This document shows, piece by piece, positions 40,102 through 48,030 of a stretch of DNA of 64,000 nucleotides. Positions within the stretch are counted from its first letter, which is position 1. The number at the start of each line of letters is the position of its first letter. Below the pieces are notes generated by a model. That model made no database searches and had not been told where the DNA came from. It worked only from the letters and a program-made list of their open reading frames with translations. Position numbers and translations under genes: made by a program. The DNA lies in assembly GCF_014837155.1 (NCBI RefSeq), contig NZ_JACYHA010000017.1:24275-88274 (forward strand), given 5' to 3'. Origin of the DNA: Litchfieldia stipae. GTDB taxonomy: Bacteria > Bacillota > Bacilli > Bacillales > Bacillaceae_L.

Positions 40102-40132
40102 AGAGTGTCTTCTAATAGAGGGCACTCTTTTT
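40102..40132 (+). terminator. Terminator of the copC-copD unit
   Basis: AGAGTG and CACTCT pair around a short loop, followed by TTTTTG. Confidence 0.7.
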
Positions 40133-40153
40133 GTATGGAAGGTGGAGGTTTGA

Positions 40154-40615
40154 ATGAAACGCGTTGAAAAAGAGACTGTGATGATTATGAGTCTTCAAGA
40201 CGTACAAAGATCATTACTGTTTTTACTCATCATAGGGGTTGGTTTATATTTTTTTGGTGAATATGAGTTGGTTCAAAAGGGACTAGTTATTGCAACTGGG
40301 TTCGTCATTTTTTTCTTAATCAAGGAGTTGATATACAATTTCCTAGCCTATCGTCATAGCTATTACGAGATTTCCGAGGATACGGTCCATATAAAAGGTG
40401 GTGGATTTTCCGTTTGGGAGACGACTCTCCCCATCTCTCGCATTCAGCACCTGGATGTTTCTCAATCGTTTTACGCTCGCTTCTTTGATCTATATTCATT
40501 GAATATTTACACTGCTGGGGATGACCATGACATTAAATATTTAAAGAAAGATCCAATCGATTCTCTGCATCAAGAATTATTAGCAAAAATGAAGATGGAG
40601 ACGGAAAAAGAATGA
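40154..40615 (+). CDS. YdbS-like membrane protein with bacterial PH domain
   Basis: A 153-residue protein: two membrane helices (about 18-60) then a bPH2 domain (HSYYEISEDTVHIKGGGFSVWETTLPISRIQHLDVSQSFYARFFDLYSLNIYTAG). In B. subtilis the similar ydbS lies directly before ydbT, as here with the next gene; their stop and start overlap in ATGA. GGTGGAGG precedes the start. The pair is membrane-bound with unclear function, connected in some work with envelope stress or bacteriocin resistance. Confidence 0.85.
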   Translation: MKRVEKETVMIMSLQDVQRSLLFLLIIGVGLYFFGEYELVQKGLVIATGFVIFFLIKELIYNFLAYRHSYYEISEDTVHIKGGGFSVWETTLPISRIQHLDVSQSFYARFFDLYSLNIYTAGDDHDIKYLKKDPIDSLHQELLAKMKMETEKE

Positions 40616-42075
40616 GACCAAGACGAGATCATTTCATTGAGTTTGTACATCATAATGTGACGACAATAAGGAATCACCCCTTACTGCCAACACTTAGTCT
40701 TCTCCTACTTGTTCTAGGGACTGAAAGTTATCAAAGACTTGTGAATATCGGTTTCATCATCATTTGTGTATTCATCATTGGGCACTCATTTCTTCTTTGG
40801 TACTACAAACGCTACGAATTTCAAGATGGTTCTTTTCTTTATACAAACGGTGTTTTCCATCGAACGTTTAACCATGTCCCTTATCAAAACGTAAGGAGCA
40901 TTTATTTGACAGATACATGGTTCAAACGTTTGATTGGGTTATCGAATTTGCATATTGAGCTGTTAGGAGGGGAGGAAATTCACTTTGTCTTACACAACAG
41001 GGACATCCTTACTCTTAGACAAACCTTCTTTCAAGAATGGTCCTTACATCCCAAGACAAAGAGCTCACAACGCTTCCGTATCTTTGAGTATTGGCTCCTT
41101 TCTACAACAAATCTTCCTTTGTTCTTAACAGCCTTGTCACTCACATTAACGATTATTAGTTTTGTGTTAAGACATTTTTCTGTTCATTTAGGTCTTGAAA
41201 CGGCTCAGGAACATGAGCAAAGCCTTAATGATACGAGAGGTCTTTGGGAAATAATGTCATTTGAGGGTTCAGCTTTTTTGGAGGTTGATTATTGGCTTCC
41301 TATTCTCATGGGCATGGGATTCATTTTTTTGATTACTATGCTATTTACCGTTCTCATGTCTTATATCACTTATCGAGGGTTCTCACTCCAAAAGAGAGAG
41401 TCAGATTATGAGGTGACTTACGGTTGGTTAAAAAGGAATCAATATGTACTACCAACGAAAAACATTCGCAGCTTGCGAATTGTTGAACCGTTCATGTTTC
41501 GTCTTTTGGGTTACGTGCAGGTGAAAATGGACCATATTGGATTGAATGAACAAGCAAGCAATCAACTCTATGTTGCCCCAGTCCTGAAGAAGGAACATCT
41601 TGAGGCTTACCTGTCAGAATGGTTCCCACAATTTTCGAATAGCGCAAGCATCGAATCACCTAAACGTCAGGCTTTATTTCACTTCTTATGGGAACGACCC
41701 TTCATATGGGCAGTGTTCATTACCATTTTGGGAATAGAGTGGTCCTTTTTCTATTACGGTTATTGGTTGATTCCCATCCTCCTGCTTTATGGATATCATG
41801 AATGGAGGAACGAAGGATTAGCGTATGATACGGAATTTATCATAAATAGGTATTTAAACAAGCTCACTGTTGTAACTGTCATCACACAATCAAAACACGT
41901 CGAGTCGACTACCTTTTCGCAATCCTTTTTCACTAAAAAACAAGGTTTCGGAACCTTTTCCTATGCTGTATACTCAGAAATGTTAGAAGAAGTGTATTCA
42001 TGTAGAGGTCTAAGTGATGATCGACAAAGAGAGTTTTTATCCTATTTAAAGACAAAGCCTCCAGAAAAAAGCTGA
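40612..42075 (+). CDS. YdbT-like membrane protein with repeated PH domains
   Basis: A 487-residue protein with pairs of membrane helices alternating with bacterial PH domains: the first after about residue 65 (FQDGSFLYTNGVFHRTFNHVPYQNVRSIYLTDTWFKRLIGLSNLHIE), the second at about 255 (LQKRESDYEVTYGWLKRNQ, PTKNIRSLRIVEPFMFRLLG), and a third at about 405-480. It is translated from an ATGA overlap with the YdbS-like gene, so they probably form one complex. Confidence 0.85.
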   Translation: MRPRRDHFIEFVHHNVTTIRNHPLLPTLSLLLLVLGTESYQRLVNIGFIIICVFIIGHSFLLWYYKRYEFQDGSFLYTNGVFHRTFNHVPYQNVRSIYLTDTWFKRLIGLSNLHIELLGGEEIHFVLHNRDILTLRQTFFQEWSLHPKTKSSQRFRIFEYWLLSTTNLPLFLTALSLTLTIISFVLRHFSVHLGLETAQEHEQSLNDTRGLWEIMSFEGSAFLEVDYWLPILMGMGFIFLITMLFTVLMSYITYRGFSLQKRESDYEVTYGWLKRNQYVLPTKNIRSLRIVEPFMFRLLGYVQVKMDHIGLNEQASNQLYVAPVLKKEHLEAYLSEWFPQFSNSASIESPKRQALFHFLWERPFIWAVFITILGIEWSFFYYGYWLIPILLLYGYHEWRNEGLAYDTEFIINRYLNKLTVVTVITQSKHVESTTFSQSFFTKKQGFGTFSYAVYSEMLEEVYSCRGLSDDRQREFLSYLKTKPPEKS

Positions 42076-42157
42076 TTGGTTCTAGAAAGATTTATGAATA
42101 TTTGAGGTTAGAGAGTGCGACTCCATCATAAATCTAATAGTGAAGGTGGTGAATGAG

Positions 42158-42262
42158 ATGTTCATACATTTGTATCACAAAATGAATAAAACTCAACAAA
42201 AAATGACCTTAGCAACAATCATCATTTTATTACTTACTGGTTCATTGATCCTTTTCTTTTAA
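42158..42262 (+). CDS. Small single-helix membrane protein (34 aa)
   Basis: A 34-codon open frame with a strong ribosome site (GAAGGTGGTG, seven bases before the ATG) and a terminator right after it. The product has a charged N-terminal third (FIHLYHKMNKTQQK) followed by one hydrophobic helix (LATIIILLLTGSLILFF) that ends the protein. This layout is typical of small membrane regulators or sporulation peptides. No family is recognised. Coding is supported by its signals, not by homology. Confidence 0.55.
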   Translation: MFIHLYHKMNKTQQKMTLATIIILLLTGSLILFF

Positions 42263-42275
42263 AATAACTTACTAA

Positions 42276-42304
42276 AAAAAACGCTAAAATTCTAGCGTTT
42301 TTTC
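42276..42304. terminator. Bidirectional terminator
   Basis: AAAAACGCTA and TAGCGTTTTT form a perfect stem around a seven-base loop. Confidence 0.85.
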
Positions 42305-42331
42305 TTTATGTTTCTTCAAATAACCCTCCTA

Positions 42332-42622
42332 TTATCCCTTAAACGATAACCCTTCTTCTTCTAATGATGTCCTCAAAGTTGGTATGGAAGCTGGTCCAAT
42401 TCCATGGATTTTTAGTATTTCTTTTTCAGTGAACTTTGAGAGCTCTTGTAAGGAATCAATTCCTTCATGAAGTAAAGCATTTCTAGCAGGCGAGCTTAGT
42501 TTCGATAGGAACCCACTTTCAGGTTTATTCACTTTATCACATGTAGGACAGCTGGTACAATCACTACTTTTATAATATTGATGTCCTTTTTCACAAATTC
42601 TCAACCTTTTCCCCGCTGTCAT
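42332..42622 (-). CDS. Zinc-ribbon/helix-hairpin-helix protein (RpoA-CTD-like)
   Basis: A 96-residue protein. The N-terminal part has CEKGHQYYKSSDCTSCPTCD, four cysteines and a histidine suited to zinc. The C-terminal part (from about residue 37) resembles the alpha C-terminal domain of RNA polymerase: LSSPARNALLHEGIDSLQELSKFTEKEILKIHGIGPASIPTLRTSL, with a helix-hairpin-helix GIGP turn. Proteins of this kind are annotated as RNA polymerase alpha-like; nucleic-acid binding is likely. The ATG at 42622 follows GGAGGAGGG; the frame extends further without a ribosome site. Confidence 0.8.
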   Translation of the reverse strand: MTAGKRLRICEKGHQYYKSSDCTSCPTCDKVNKPESGFLSKLSSPARNALLHEGIDSLQELSKFTEKEILKIHGIGPASIPTLRTSLEEEGLSFKG

Positions 42623-42825
42623 AACGAATCCCTCCTCCAAGCATTTCTTTCCTTTAAAAAACATTATCACTACTGAATTCTAGACCGCAATACAATATAA
42701 TTAAATTATAGCATGATTAAATGAAACTGCTAATGCCTCTAAGAACCCCATCATTCCGTCAACCCTGATCATCAGTACATGTTCACTTTATTCGTTTTTC
42801 TACATTGAATGAGGAGGAAGTATGA

Positions 42826-43275
42826 ATGAAAAATATCTTTACTCAATCAGATTCTAAGGAAATGTTAGCAAGGATTGATCAATTAACTGCAGCTTCACAC
42901 CCGCTCTGGGGCAAAATGAACGTTGCCCAAATGCTCGCCCATTGCTCAGCCTTTCAGGACATTCCAATGGGAAGTTCCTTTCCAGCAAGAGGTTTCCTTG
43001 GATTTGTCATTGGACCATTTGTGAAACAGCTTTTTTACAATGAAAAGCCTTTTGATAAAAATATGTCGACGATTCCAACCATATTGATTGAGGATAAAAG
43101 AGATTTTGAGATAGAAAGAGACACACTAAAGCAAAAAATAATAACCTTCCAAAAGAATGGTCCAGAGAAATGTTCCTCTCACCCCCACCCTTTTTTCGGG
43201 AAACTAACACCAGAGCAATGGGGGAAAGGAATTTACAAGCATCTTGACCATCATTTAAAGCAATTTGGAGTCTAG
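42826..43275 (+). CDS. DUF1569 (DinB-fold) protein
   Basis: A 149-residue protein of the DinB-like four-helix fold. RIDQLTAASHPLWGKMNVAQMLAHCSAFQD and the C-terminal HPFFGKLTPEQWGKGIYKHLDHHLKQFGV show the regularly placed histidines that bind metal in this fold. The enzymatic role is unknown, perhaps thiol-dependent transferase chemistry. GGAGG lies before the ATG. Single gene. Confidence 0.82.
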   Translation: MKNIFTQSDSKEMLARIDQLTAASHPLWGKMNVAQMLAHCSAFQDIPMGSSFPARGFLGFVIGPFVKQLFYNEKPFDKNMSTIPTILIEDKRDFEIERDTLKQKIITFQKNGPEKCSSHPHPFFGKLTPEQWGKGIYKHLDHHLKQFGV

Positions 43276-43390
43276 TAAAGATTAGAGGTTTTCTTGAAGA
43301 TGCCAGATTGAGAGAAGGAATGATTTATCTATTAATGGAATATAAAAGAAGAAGTTACAAATATACACTCACATGAAAGGTGGCCTGTAA

Positions 43391-43903
43391 ATGAATGCTT
43401 CATTTCTTCTCCGGATCAAGGCCTTCATGATTGATTACATCCTAATTCTCTGTTATTTAGTTATACTCTTTATATTCAATGTGTTTCTATTTCCATCCTT
43501 GCAGGATTACTTCAAGGGTTCTCTACTAGTCGCTCAATTCACAGGATTTTTAATGGTCACCTTACCTGTGTCACTTTACTTTATCTTTTGCGATTCATCG
43601 ATTGGAAAACAGTCTCTTGGAAAAAAGAGAGTGGGTATACGTGTGGTTGGAAGTGATGGAGAAGCTTTATCATTCCTCCATGTCACTTTTCGAACCATCC
43701 TTAAGTTTTTACCTTGGGAGCTGTCACATTTCCTTGTATATCGCCTGGTTTATATAGGGGATGGTGAAGTGCCAATCATATACTATCTGATCGGTGGACT
43801 AATCTATGCACTTATGTTTGCTTACATTTTGACAGCAATTTTGACGAAAAGAAAACAATCCTTATACGATATAATTGCGAAAACACAGGTAGTTAAAGTC
43901 TAG
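43391..43903 (+). CDS. RDD-family membrane protein
   Basis: A 170-residue RDD protein: the first helix region has LRIKAFMIDYILI (the R-D pair), and the cytoplasmic loop SIGKQSLGKKRVGIRVVGSDGEALSFLHVTFRTILKFLP is typical. Three or four membrane helices. RDD proteins are proposed transporters or stabilisers of transporters; some are linked to salt tolerance. AAGGTGG precedes the ATG. Confidence 0.85.
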   Translation: MNASFLLRIKAFMIDYILILCYLVILFIFNVFLFPSLQDYFKGSLLVAQFTGFLMVTLPVSLYFIFCDSSIGKQSLGKKRVGIRVVGSDGEALSFLHVTFRTILKFLPWELSHFLVYRLVYIGDGEVPIIYYLIGGLIYALMFAYILTAILTKRKQSLYDIIAKTQVVKV

Positions 43904-43949
43904 ATGATTCTAGAATGAAATAAAGTATAATGAAAGGAGAATTGATGTC

Positions 43950-44156
43950 TTGGTTAATCTATTAGACAATATTTTTCAAATAACAGCAATCATCCTACTC
44001 TTTTGTTCATTTTATTATTACAGACACTTTAAAAAGATTAAAAGAGAGAGAAAACTATCTTTAGGAGAAACCTCGATATATATCATTACACGAATTGCTT
44101 TTTTTCTTTGCGCAGGTAGTTATCTCCTTTTGTTTTTGGATAGGAACTTCGGATAG
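43950..44156 (+). CDS. Small two-helix membrane protein
   Basis: A 68-residue frame beginning with TTG; AAAGGAG lies about ten bases before it. Two hydrophobic segments (about 8-23 and 45-63) frame a basic loop (RHFKKIKRERK). No family recognised. It lies 46 bp after the RDD gene and before a bidirectional terminator, so it may be the last gene of that unit. Confidence 0.55.
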   Translation: MVNLLDNIFQITAIILLFCSFYYYRHFKKIKRERKLSLGETSIYIITRIAFFLCAGSYLLLFLDRNFG

Positions 44157-44181
44157 CTTTCTCTAAGTAGACTATATGAAT

Positions 44182-44223
44182 AGAATAACGCTTGGATGTA
44201 CATACAAATCCAAGCGCTATTCT
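44182..44223. terminator. Bidirectional terminator
   Basis: AGAATA-CGCTTGGAT and ATCCAAGCG-TATTCT pair across 11 bases between convergent genes. Confidence 0.85.
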
Positions 44224-44237
44224 ACGTTCGATTTCCC

Positions 44238-44642
44238 TTATTTCCTCAAAGAATGATTCATTTCACTTGCAACATATTTAAAATAGACGTACGAGCCAAA
44301 CCAAAACACGAGATATATAGCGATGAAAATCCCTATGCCTAGTAGGATCGGCAATAGTTCAAGCGGTAACCACTTCATAAACATCGCTAGCGGAAACCAA
44401 ACAAGCAAGGATACAACAAAATGGACAATCGTCTGTTTTAATGGACTCCAGTTCTCAGTCTCAAAAATCAGGGATGAACTCCCAAAGTAAATCCCCATGA
44501 CCATACTCCCTAACATGTTCAACCACACTACGGATACCGATGCCTGAACATCCCTTACCATCATGAAAGTTAGGATGGCAAAGGTAAAAATCGCTGTAAA
44601 GCCTAAGCCTATAAAACTTCTTCTTATCATCTCAACGATCAT
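44238..44642 (-). CDS. DUF3021-family membrane protein
   Basis: A 134-residue, four-helix membrane protein of the DUF3021 family: RSFIGLGFTAIFTFAIL in the first helix, FETENWSPLKQTIVHFVVSLLVWFPLAMFMKW in the third region. The ATG at 44642 with GGAGGTG six bases upstream is preferred over an upstream alternative. It overlaps the LytTR regulator gene by 11 bp. LytTR/DUF3021 pairs are found in many Firmicutes, where the membrane protein is thought to sense and inhibit the regulator. Confidence 0.85.
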   Translation of the reverse strand: MIVEMIRRSFIGLGFTAIFTFAILTFMMVRDVQASVSVVWLNMLGSMVMGIYFGSSSLIFETENWSPLKQTIVHFVVSLLVWFPLAMFMKWLPLELLPILLGIGIFIAIYLVFWFGSYVYFKYVASEMNHSLRK

Positions 44643-45093
44643 GCTTATCACCTCCTAAAATTAATCTTCTTTTTAGTTCCGGGACATACTTACGTGAGAC
44701 ATACTCTTTACTACCTGAACGAAAGTACACGCAGAGATTTCCATTAAACGCTAACTCAAAATGGGTAATTTGATTAAGGTTTCCAATAACCGATTTTGAA
44801 AGTCGGCAGAACCCGATGCCTTCTAACCATTCCTCTACTTCATACAGCTTCATCGTAATTTCGATCGATTGATGGTTAATCGAGGCATATACTTTCCGTT
44901 TTTCAGAGTAGAAGTAATCAATTGCTTGAGGTGAGAGCAGAGTACTCTTATCCCCCTCTACTCCAAGAATTCGCTTCGGCTTCTGATGTTCCAATTTCCT
45001 CACGATTTCCTCAAGCTCCACCGTCCATTCCTTCGCTTGTATGGTAATATAGGTTTCTGTATACTTCTCGTTAATATCAATGTTTAACTTCAT
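44632..45093 (-). CDS. LytTR-family transcriptional regulator
   Basis: A 153-residue DNA-binding protein with a C-terminal LytTR domain (about 45-150): RKVYASINHQSIEITMKLYEVEEWLEGIGFCRLSKSVIGNLNQI and YVSRKYVPELKRRL. It has no receiver domain, as usual for LytTR regulators paired with a membrane protein. The following gene is that partner. GGGAGG precedes the ATG. Targets unknown; autoregulation is common in the family. Confidence 0.88.
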   Translation of the reverse strand: MKLNIDINEKYTETYITIQAKEWTVELEEIVRKLEHQKPKRILGVEGDKSTLLSPQAIDYFYSEKRKVYASINHQSIEITMKLYEVEEWLEGIGFCRLSKSVIGNLNQITHFELAFNGNLCVYFRSGSKEYVSRKYVPELKRRLILGGDKHDR

Positions 45094-45204
45094 CCCTCGT
45101 TCCCTCCCTGCACCTTAACTATATCAACATTGTATCTTTTAGTTGGAAATTTTTACATAACATTCTTATAATGATGAATAAGTGGTGGGATTTGATGTAT
45201 GTCG

Positions 45205-45510
45205 AGTAACTAACAGAAGAAAAATAAGCGGAGATTTTCTGGTTATATGTTGGATGGAGGTCTTAGCAGGGTAAATAAGGGAAGGATTTACCCTTTTTAA
45301 TTGGATATATCTCTTTGCAGGCAAATAAGGGAAGGATTTTCCGTTATCAGCTGAATCGAGCTCATTTTGGGCAAAATAAGGGAAAGATTTTCCGCTATCA
45401 GCTGAAAAGTCACTCATTTTTGCCTTTTTTGAGTCAATAGGCGGAATTTCTTCCCCTATTCAAGCTATATTTCATTAGATTTTCTAAATAAGCGGAAATT
45501 CTCCTTTTAT
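45205..45510. repeat. Degenerate ~51-bp tandem repeats, AAATAAGSGGAAGGATTTTCC type
   Basis: Variants of AATAAGGGAAGGATTT or AATAAGCGGAAATT recur near 45219, 45271, 45321, 45372, 45434 and 45486, about every 50-60 bp; the middle three share GTTATCAGCTGAA-type spacers. Open frames on the minus strand across them have no ribosome site. In style it matches the array at 1-780, but the sequence differs. It fills most of the 45094-45562 gap. Confidence 0.8.
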
Positions 45511-45562
45511 ATTTCATCAGCCAGGTTCTCCTACTCATTCTTCCTATTCGAGGTGCAAAAAT

Positions 45563-46738
45563 TTGAACAATAAAACGAAAATCTATTTTATTTATATAAG
45601 TGCCTTACTTCATCAGGCGATTATTCAGGGAGTACGACCAATGGTGTCTTTACTAGCTGGTGATTTACATGCGAGTGTGTTGGAGATTGGCTTAATTGCT
45701 GCGAGTTTCTCATTTATTCCCTTATTCCTTGCGTATAGAGCTGGAAAAATCATTGATCGTTTTCATGGGAATTTGCCAATCGTATTCGGTATATTTACAG
45801 TTGCTGTATCTTTAATTCTGCCATTCTTATTTCACAATCTCTATATTTTGTACGTTTCGCAGACCCTGTCAGGAATTGCTCATTTATTTGTTGTCATTGC
45901 GTTGCAAAATTCACTTGGCCTCTTTGTCCCAATCAAACAAAGGGATCATTATTTTGGGTGGTTTAGTTTTTGGGTATCAGGAGGTCAGTTAATCGGTCCA
46001 TTAGTTGGAGGGATTATTTCAGAAAGTGGCATTTACAATACCTTTTTAGTCTTCTCCATCATTTCATTTGCAGTGACTTTACTTTGTTTACTTCTACTTC
46101 GTTCGAAAAAAATGAAGGATCGTGAACAAGAAAAGGTGAAGGAAAAAGTAGACGAGACAAAACCTCAATATACCTCAATTGATTTAATTAAAATACCGGG
46201 GATGTTCAAGTCGATTTCAGCAAGTATGATTGTCCAATTTTCCAAAGATGTACTTATTACATATTTTCCCCTGTTCGCTGCCTCACGAGGTGCATCAACA
46301 ACACTCATCGGAGCATTATTAAGTGTCCAAGGTGTAACAGCTATGTTGATTCGTGTATTGCAGGGATCCATATTAAAATTAGCCAATCGATACACTGTGC
46401 TTTTTATCTCATTACTCATTAGTGGCTTATGTTTTGCCTTTATTCCTTTCCACAACTCCTATTATTATTGGACCTTGCTCTTCTTACTTTTAGGAGCAGG
46501 AATGGGGTTAGCACAACCACTCTCAACCGTAGCCGTTGTAAATTTATCCCCAACAGGATACAGTGGAAGAGCTCTCAGCATTCGCATCACAGGAAATCGA
46601 ATGGCTCAGTCTGCAAGCCCGATCTTATTTGGAGTCATTGCCCAGCTAGTTGGGATCGGATCGATCTTCTTCATTTGTGGAGCAATCATTTTTTCTGGAT
46701 CGTTTTATATAAAAACAGGGGAGAAAGACGAAGCATAA
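45563..46738 (+). CDS. MFS transporter
   Basis: A 391-residue, 12-helix major facilitator protein. YRAGKIIDRFHGNLPIVFG is the loop 2-3 signature, and SLLLGAG-type sequence in helix 10 with a second-half repeat is visible. It most resembles small exporters of the sugar or drug MFS branches; substrate unknown. The start is TTG with GAGGTG eight bases upstream. A terminator follows directly. Confidence 0.82.
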   Translation: MNNKTKIYFIYISALLHQAIIQGVRPMVSLLAGDLHASVLEIGLIAASFSFIPLFLAYRAGKIIDRFHGNLPIVFGIFTVAVSLILPFLFHNLYILYVSQTLSGIAHLFVVIALQNSLGLFVPIKQRDHYFGWFSFWVSGGQLIGPLVGGIISESGIYNTFLVFSIISFAVTLLCLLLLRSKKMKDREQEKVKEKVDETKPQYTSIDLIKIPGMFKSISASMIVQFSKDVLITYFPLFAASRGASTTLIGALLSVQGVTAMLIRVLQGSILKLANRYTVLFISLLISGLCFAFIPFHNSYYYWTLLFLLLGAGMGLAQPLSTVAVVNLSPTGYSGRALSIRITGNRMAQSASPILFGVIAQLVGIGSIFFICGAIIFSGSFYIKTGEKDEA

Positions 46739-46740
46739 TA

Positions 46741-46780
46741 AGACAGGTGCCACTCTTCAGTAAATGGCACCTGTCTTTTT
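46741..46780. terminator. Bidirectional terminator
   Basis: AGACAGGTGCCA and TGGCACCTGTCT form a 12-bp stem followed by TTTTT; it separates convergent MFS and czcD genes. Confidence 0.88.
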
Positions 46781-47709
46781 CACACCTTCATTTCTGCATG
46801 TTGAATCTGTGATTTCTCAATTTGAATGGTCGTATGCTCAATTTTAAATGTGGCATTTATTTTATTGATGGCTTGTTGTAAGATTTGTTGTCCATCTTTA
46901 TCATCCTCGATTAAGATATGACAAGTTAGCGTGTCTAGGCCTGAAGTAATCGTCCATACATGAAGGTCATGCACATCAATCACACCTTCAATTTCTTCCA
47001 ATGCCAGCTTCACCTCTCCCTGATCAATCGTGATTGGCGTACCTTCCATCAATATGTGAACCGAGTGCTTGATGACTCCCCAAGCACTTTTTAAAATTAA
47101 AACGGCTACCACCACCGAGATAATCGGGTCAGCAATATACCATTCAAACATAAGCATGAAAAATCCTGCGGTTAACGCCCCAACTGAGCCAAGCGCATCA
47201 CCTATAACGTGAAGATACGCACTCCGTAAATTGACATTATTCTTCACGTCTGCTTTTCTCATCAGGAACCATGCACTTGCTAAATTGGCTAAAAGTCCAA
47301 CAGCAGCAATCATCATCATTGTTCCACTAGAAACCGTTGGTGGATCAAAGAATCGTCCATACGCTTCCCACACAATAAACCCTGCAATCACAAACAAAGT
47401 GACCCCATTAAAAAGCGCAGCCAAGATTTCAAACCGGTAATAACCATACGTCTTCCTACTAGATGGTGGCCTTGATGCAAACCAAATGGCAATTAAGCTT
47501 AATAATAGAGAACTAGAATCACTTAACATATGCCCTGCGTCCGATAGTAAGGCAAGACTATTTGTGATCAGTCCTCCAAAGAATTCCAGTAGCATGATGC
47601 CAGATGTAATAAGTAAGGCGATCAGCAACCCTTTTTTATTTCCTTCTCTTGTATCCTCAAAATGATGATGATGATGGTCGTGACCATGGTGATGATGGTG
47701 ATGTCCCAT
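46780..47709 (-). CDS. czcD: Cation diffusion facilitator, CzcD type
   Basis: A 309-residue zinc/cobalt/cadmium-proton antiporter. The N-terminus is naturally His-rich (GHHHHHHGHDHHHHHFED), probably a metal-binding tail and not a cloning tag. Six helices follow with the metal-site motifs SLALLSDAGHMLSDS (HxxxD in helix 2) and YLHVIGDALGSVG (HxxxD in helix 5), then a cytoplasmic C-terminal ferredoxin-like domain with VIDVHDLHVWTITSG. It is the last gene of the operon with the CzrA-like repressor and the flavin monooxygenase. GGGGGAAATG marks its start. Confidence 0.93.
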   Translation of the reverse strand: MGHHHHHHGHDHHHHHFEDTREGNKKGLLIALLITSGIMLLEFFGGLITNSLALLSDAGHMLSDSSSLLLSLIAIWFASRPPSSRKTYGYYRFEILAALFNGVTLFVIAGFIVWEAYGRFFDPPTVSSGTMMMIAAVGLLANLASAWFLMRKADVKNNVNLRSAYLHVIGDALGSVGALTAGFFMLMFEWYIADPIISVVVAVLILKSAWGVIKHSVHILMEGTPITIDQGEVKLALEEIEGVIDVHDLHVWTITSGLDTLTCHILIEDDKDGQQILQQAINKINATFKIEHTTIQIEKSQIQHAEMKV

Positions 47710-47721
47710 TTCATTTCCCCC

Positions 47722-48030
47722 TTATTCGTGTTCGATATGATGAATGACTTGGTTGAGAATCGAGATAACGTGGTCATCATCATATGTATACAAGAACGTA
47801 TTTCCTTCTCGTCTATATTTCACTAGCCTTAAATTTCTTAACGTACTTAATTGATGTGATACAGCAGATTGAGTCATCTCCAATACCTCTGCGATATGAT
47901 TAACAGAGCATTCTTCTTGAGACAATAAATACAAAATCTTAATTCGCGTTCCATCGCCCAATGCTTTAAAAATTCGTGAAGCCTCATCTACAGTCGCTTG
48001 TGCTAAAAATGAATGATCTCCTTGCTTCAT
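47722..48030 (-). CDS. czrA: ArsR-family metal-responsive repressor, CzrA-like
   Basis: A 102-residue winged-helix repressor. IFKALGDGTRIKILYLLSQEECSVNHIAEVLEMTQSAVSHQLSTLRNLRLVKYRREGNTFLY covers the DNA-binding part; the C-terminal helix 5 (DDDHVISILNQVIHHIEHE) carries the D-x-H and H-x-x-H zinc-site pattern of CzrA/SmtB. The start overlaps the end of the monooxygenase gene in ATGA. Metal binding would release the operator at 49100-49121 and switch on the operon including czcD. Confidence 0.92.
   Translation of the reverse strand: MKQGDHSFLAQATVDEASRIFKALGDGTRIKILYLLSQEECSVNHIAEVLEMTQSAVSHQLSTLRNLRLVKYRREGNTFLYTYDDDHVISILNQVIHHIEHE

Noticed and set aside
45166..45417. 83-residue minus-strand frame upstream of the MFS gene
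   Set aside because: Lies in the degenerate 51-bp repeats, lacks a ribosome site and has a repetitive translation.
46780..47709. His-tag (vector contamination) in the CzcD N-terminus
   Set aside because: His-rich tails are natural in CDF transporters, and the gene lies in a coherent native operon.
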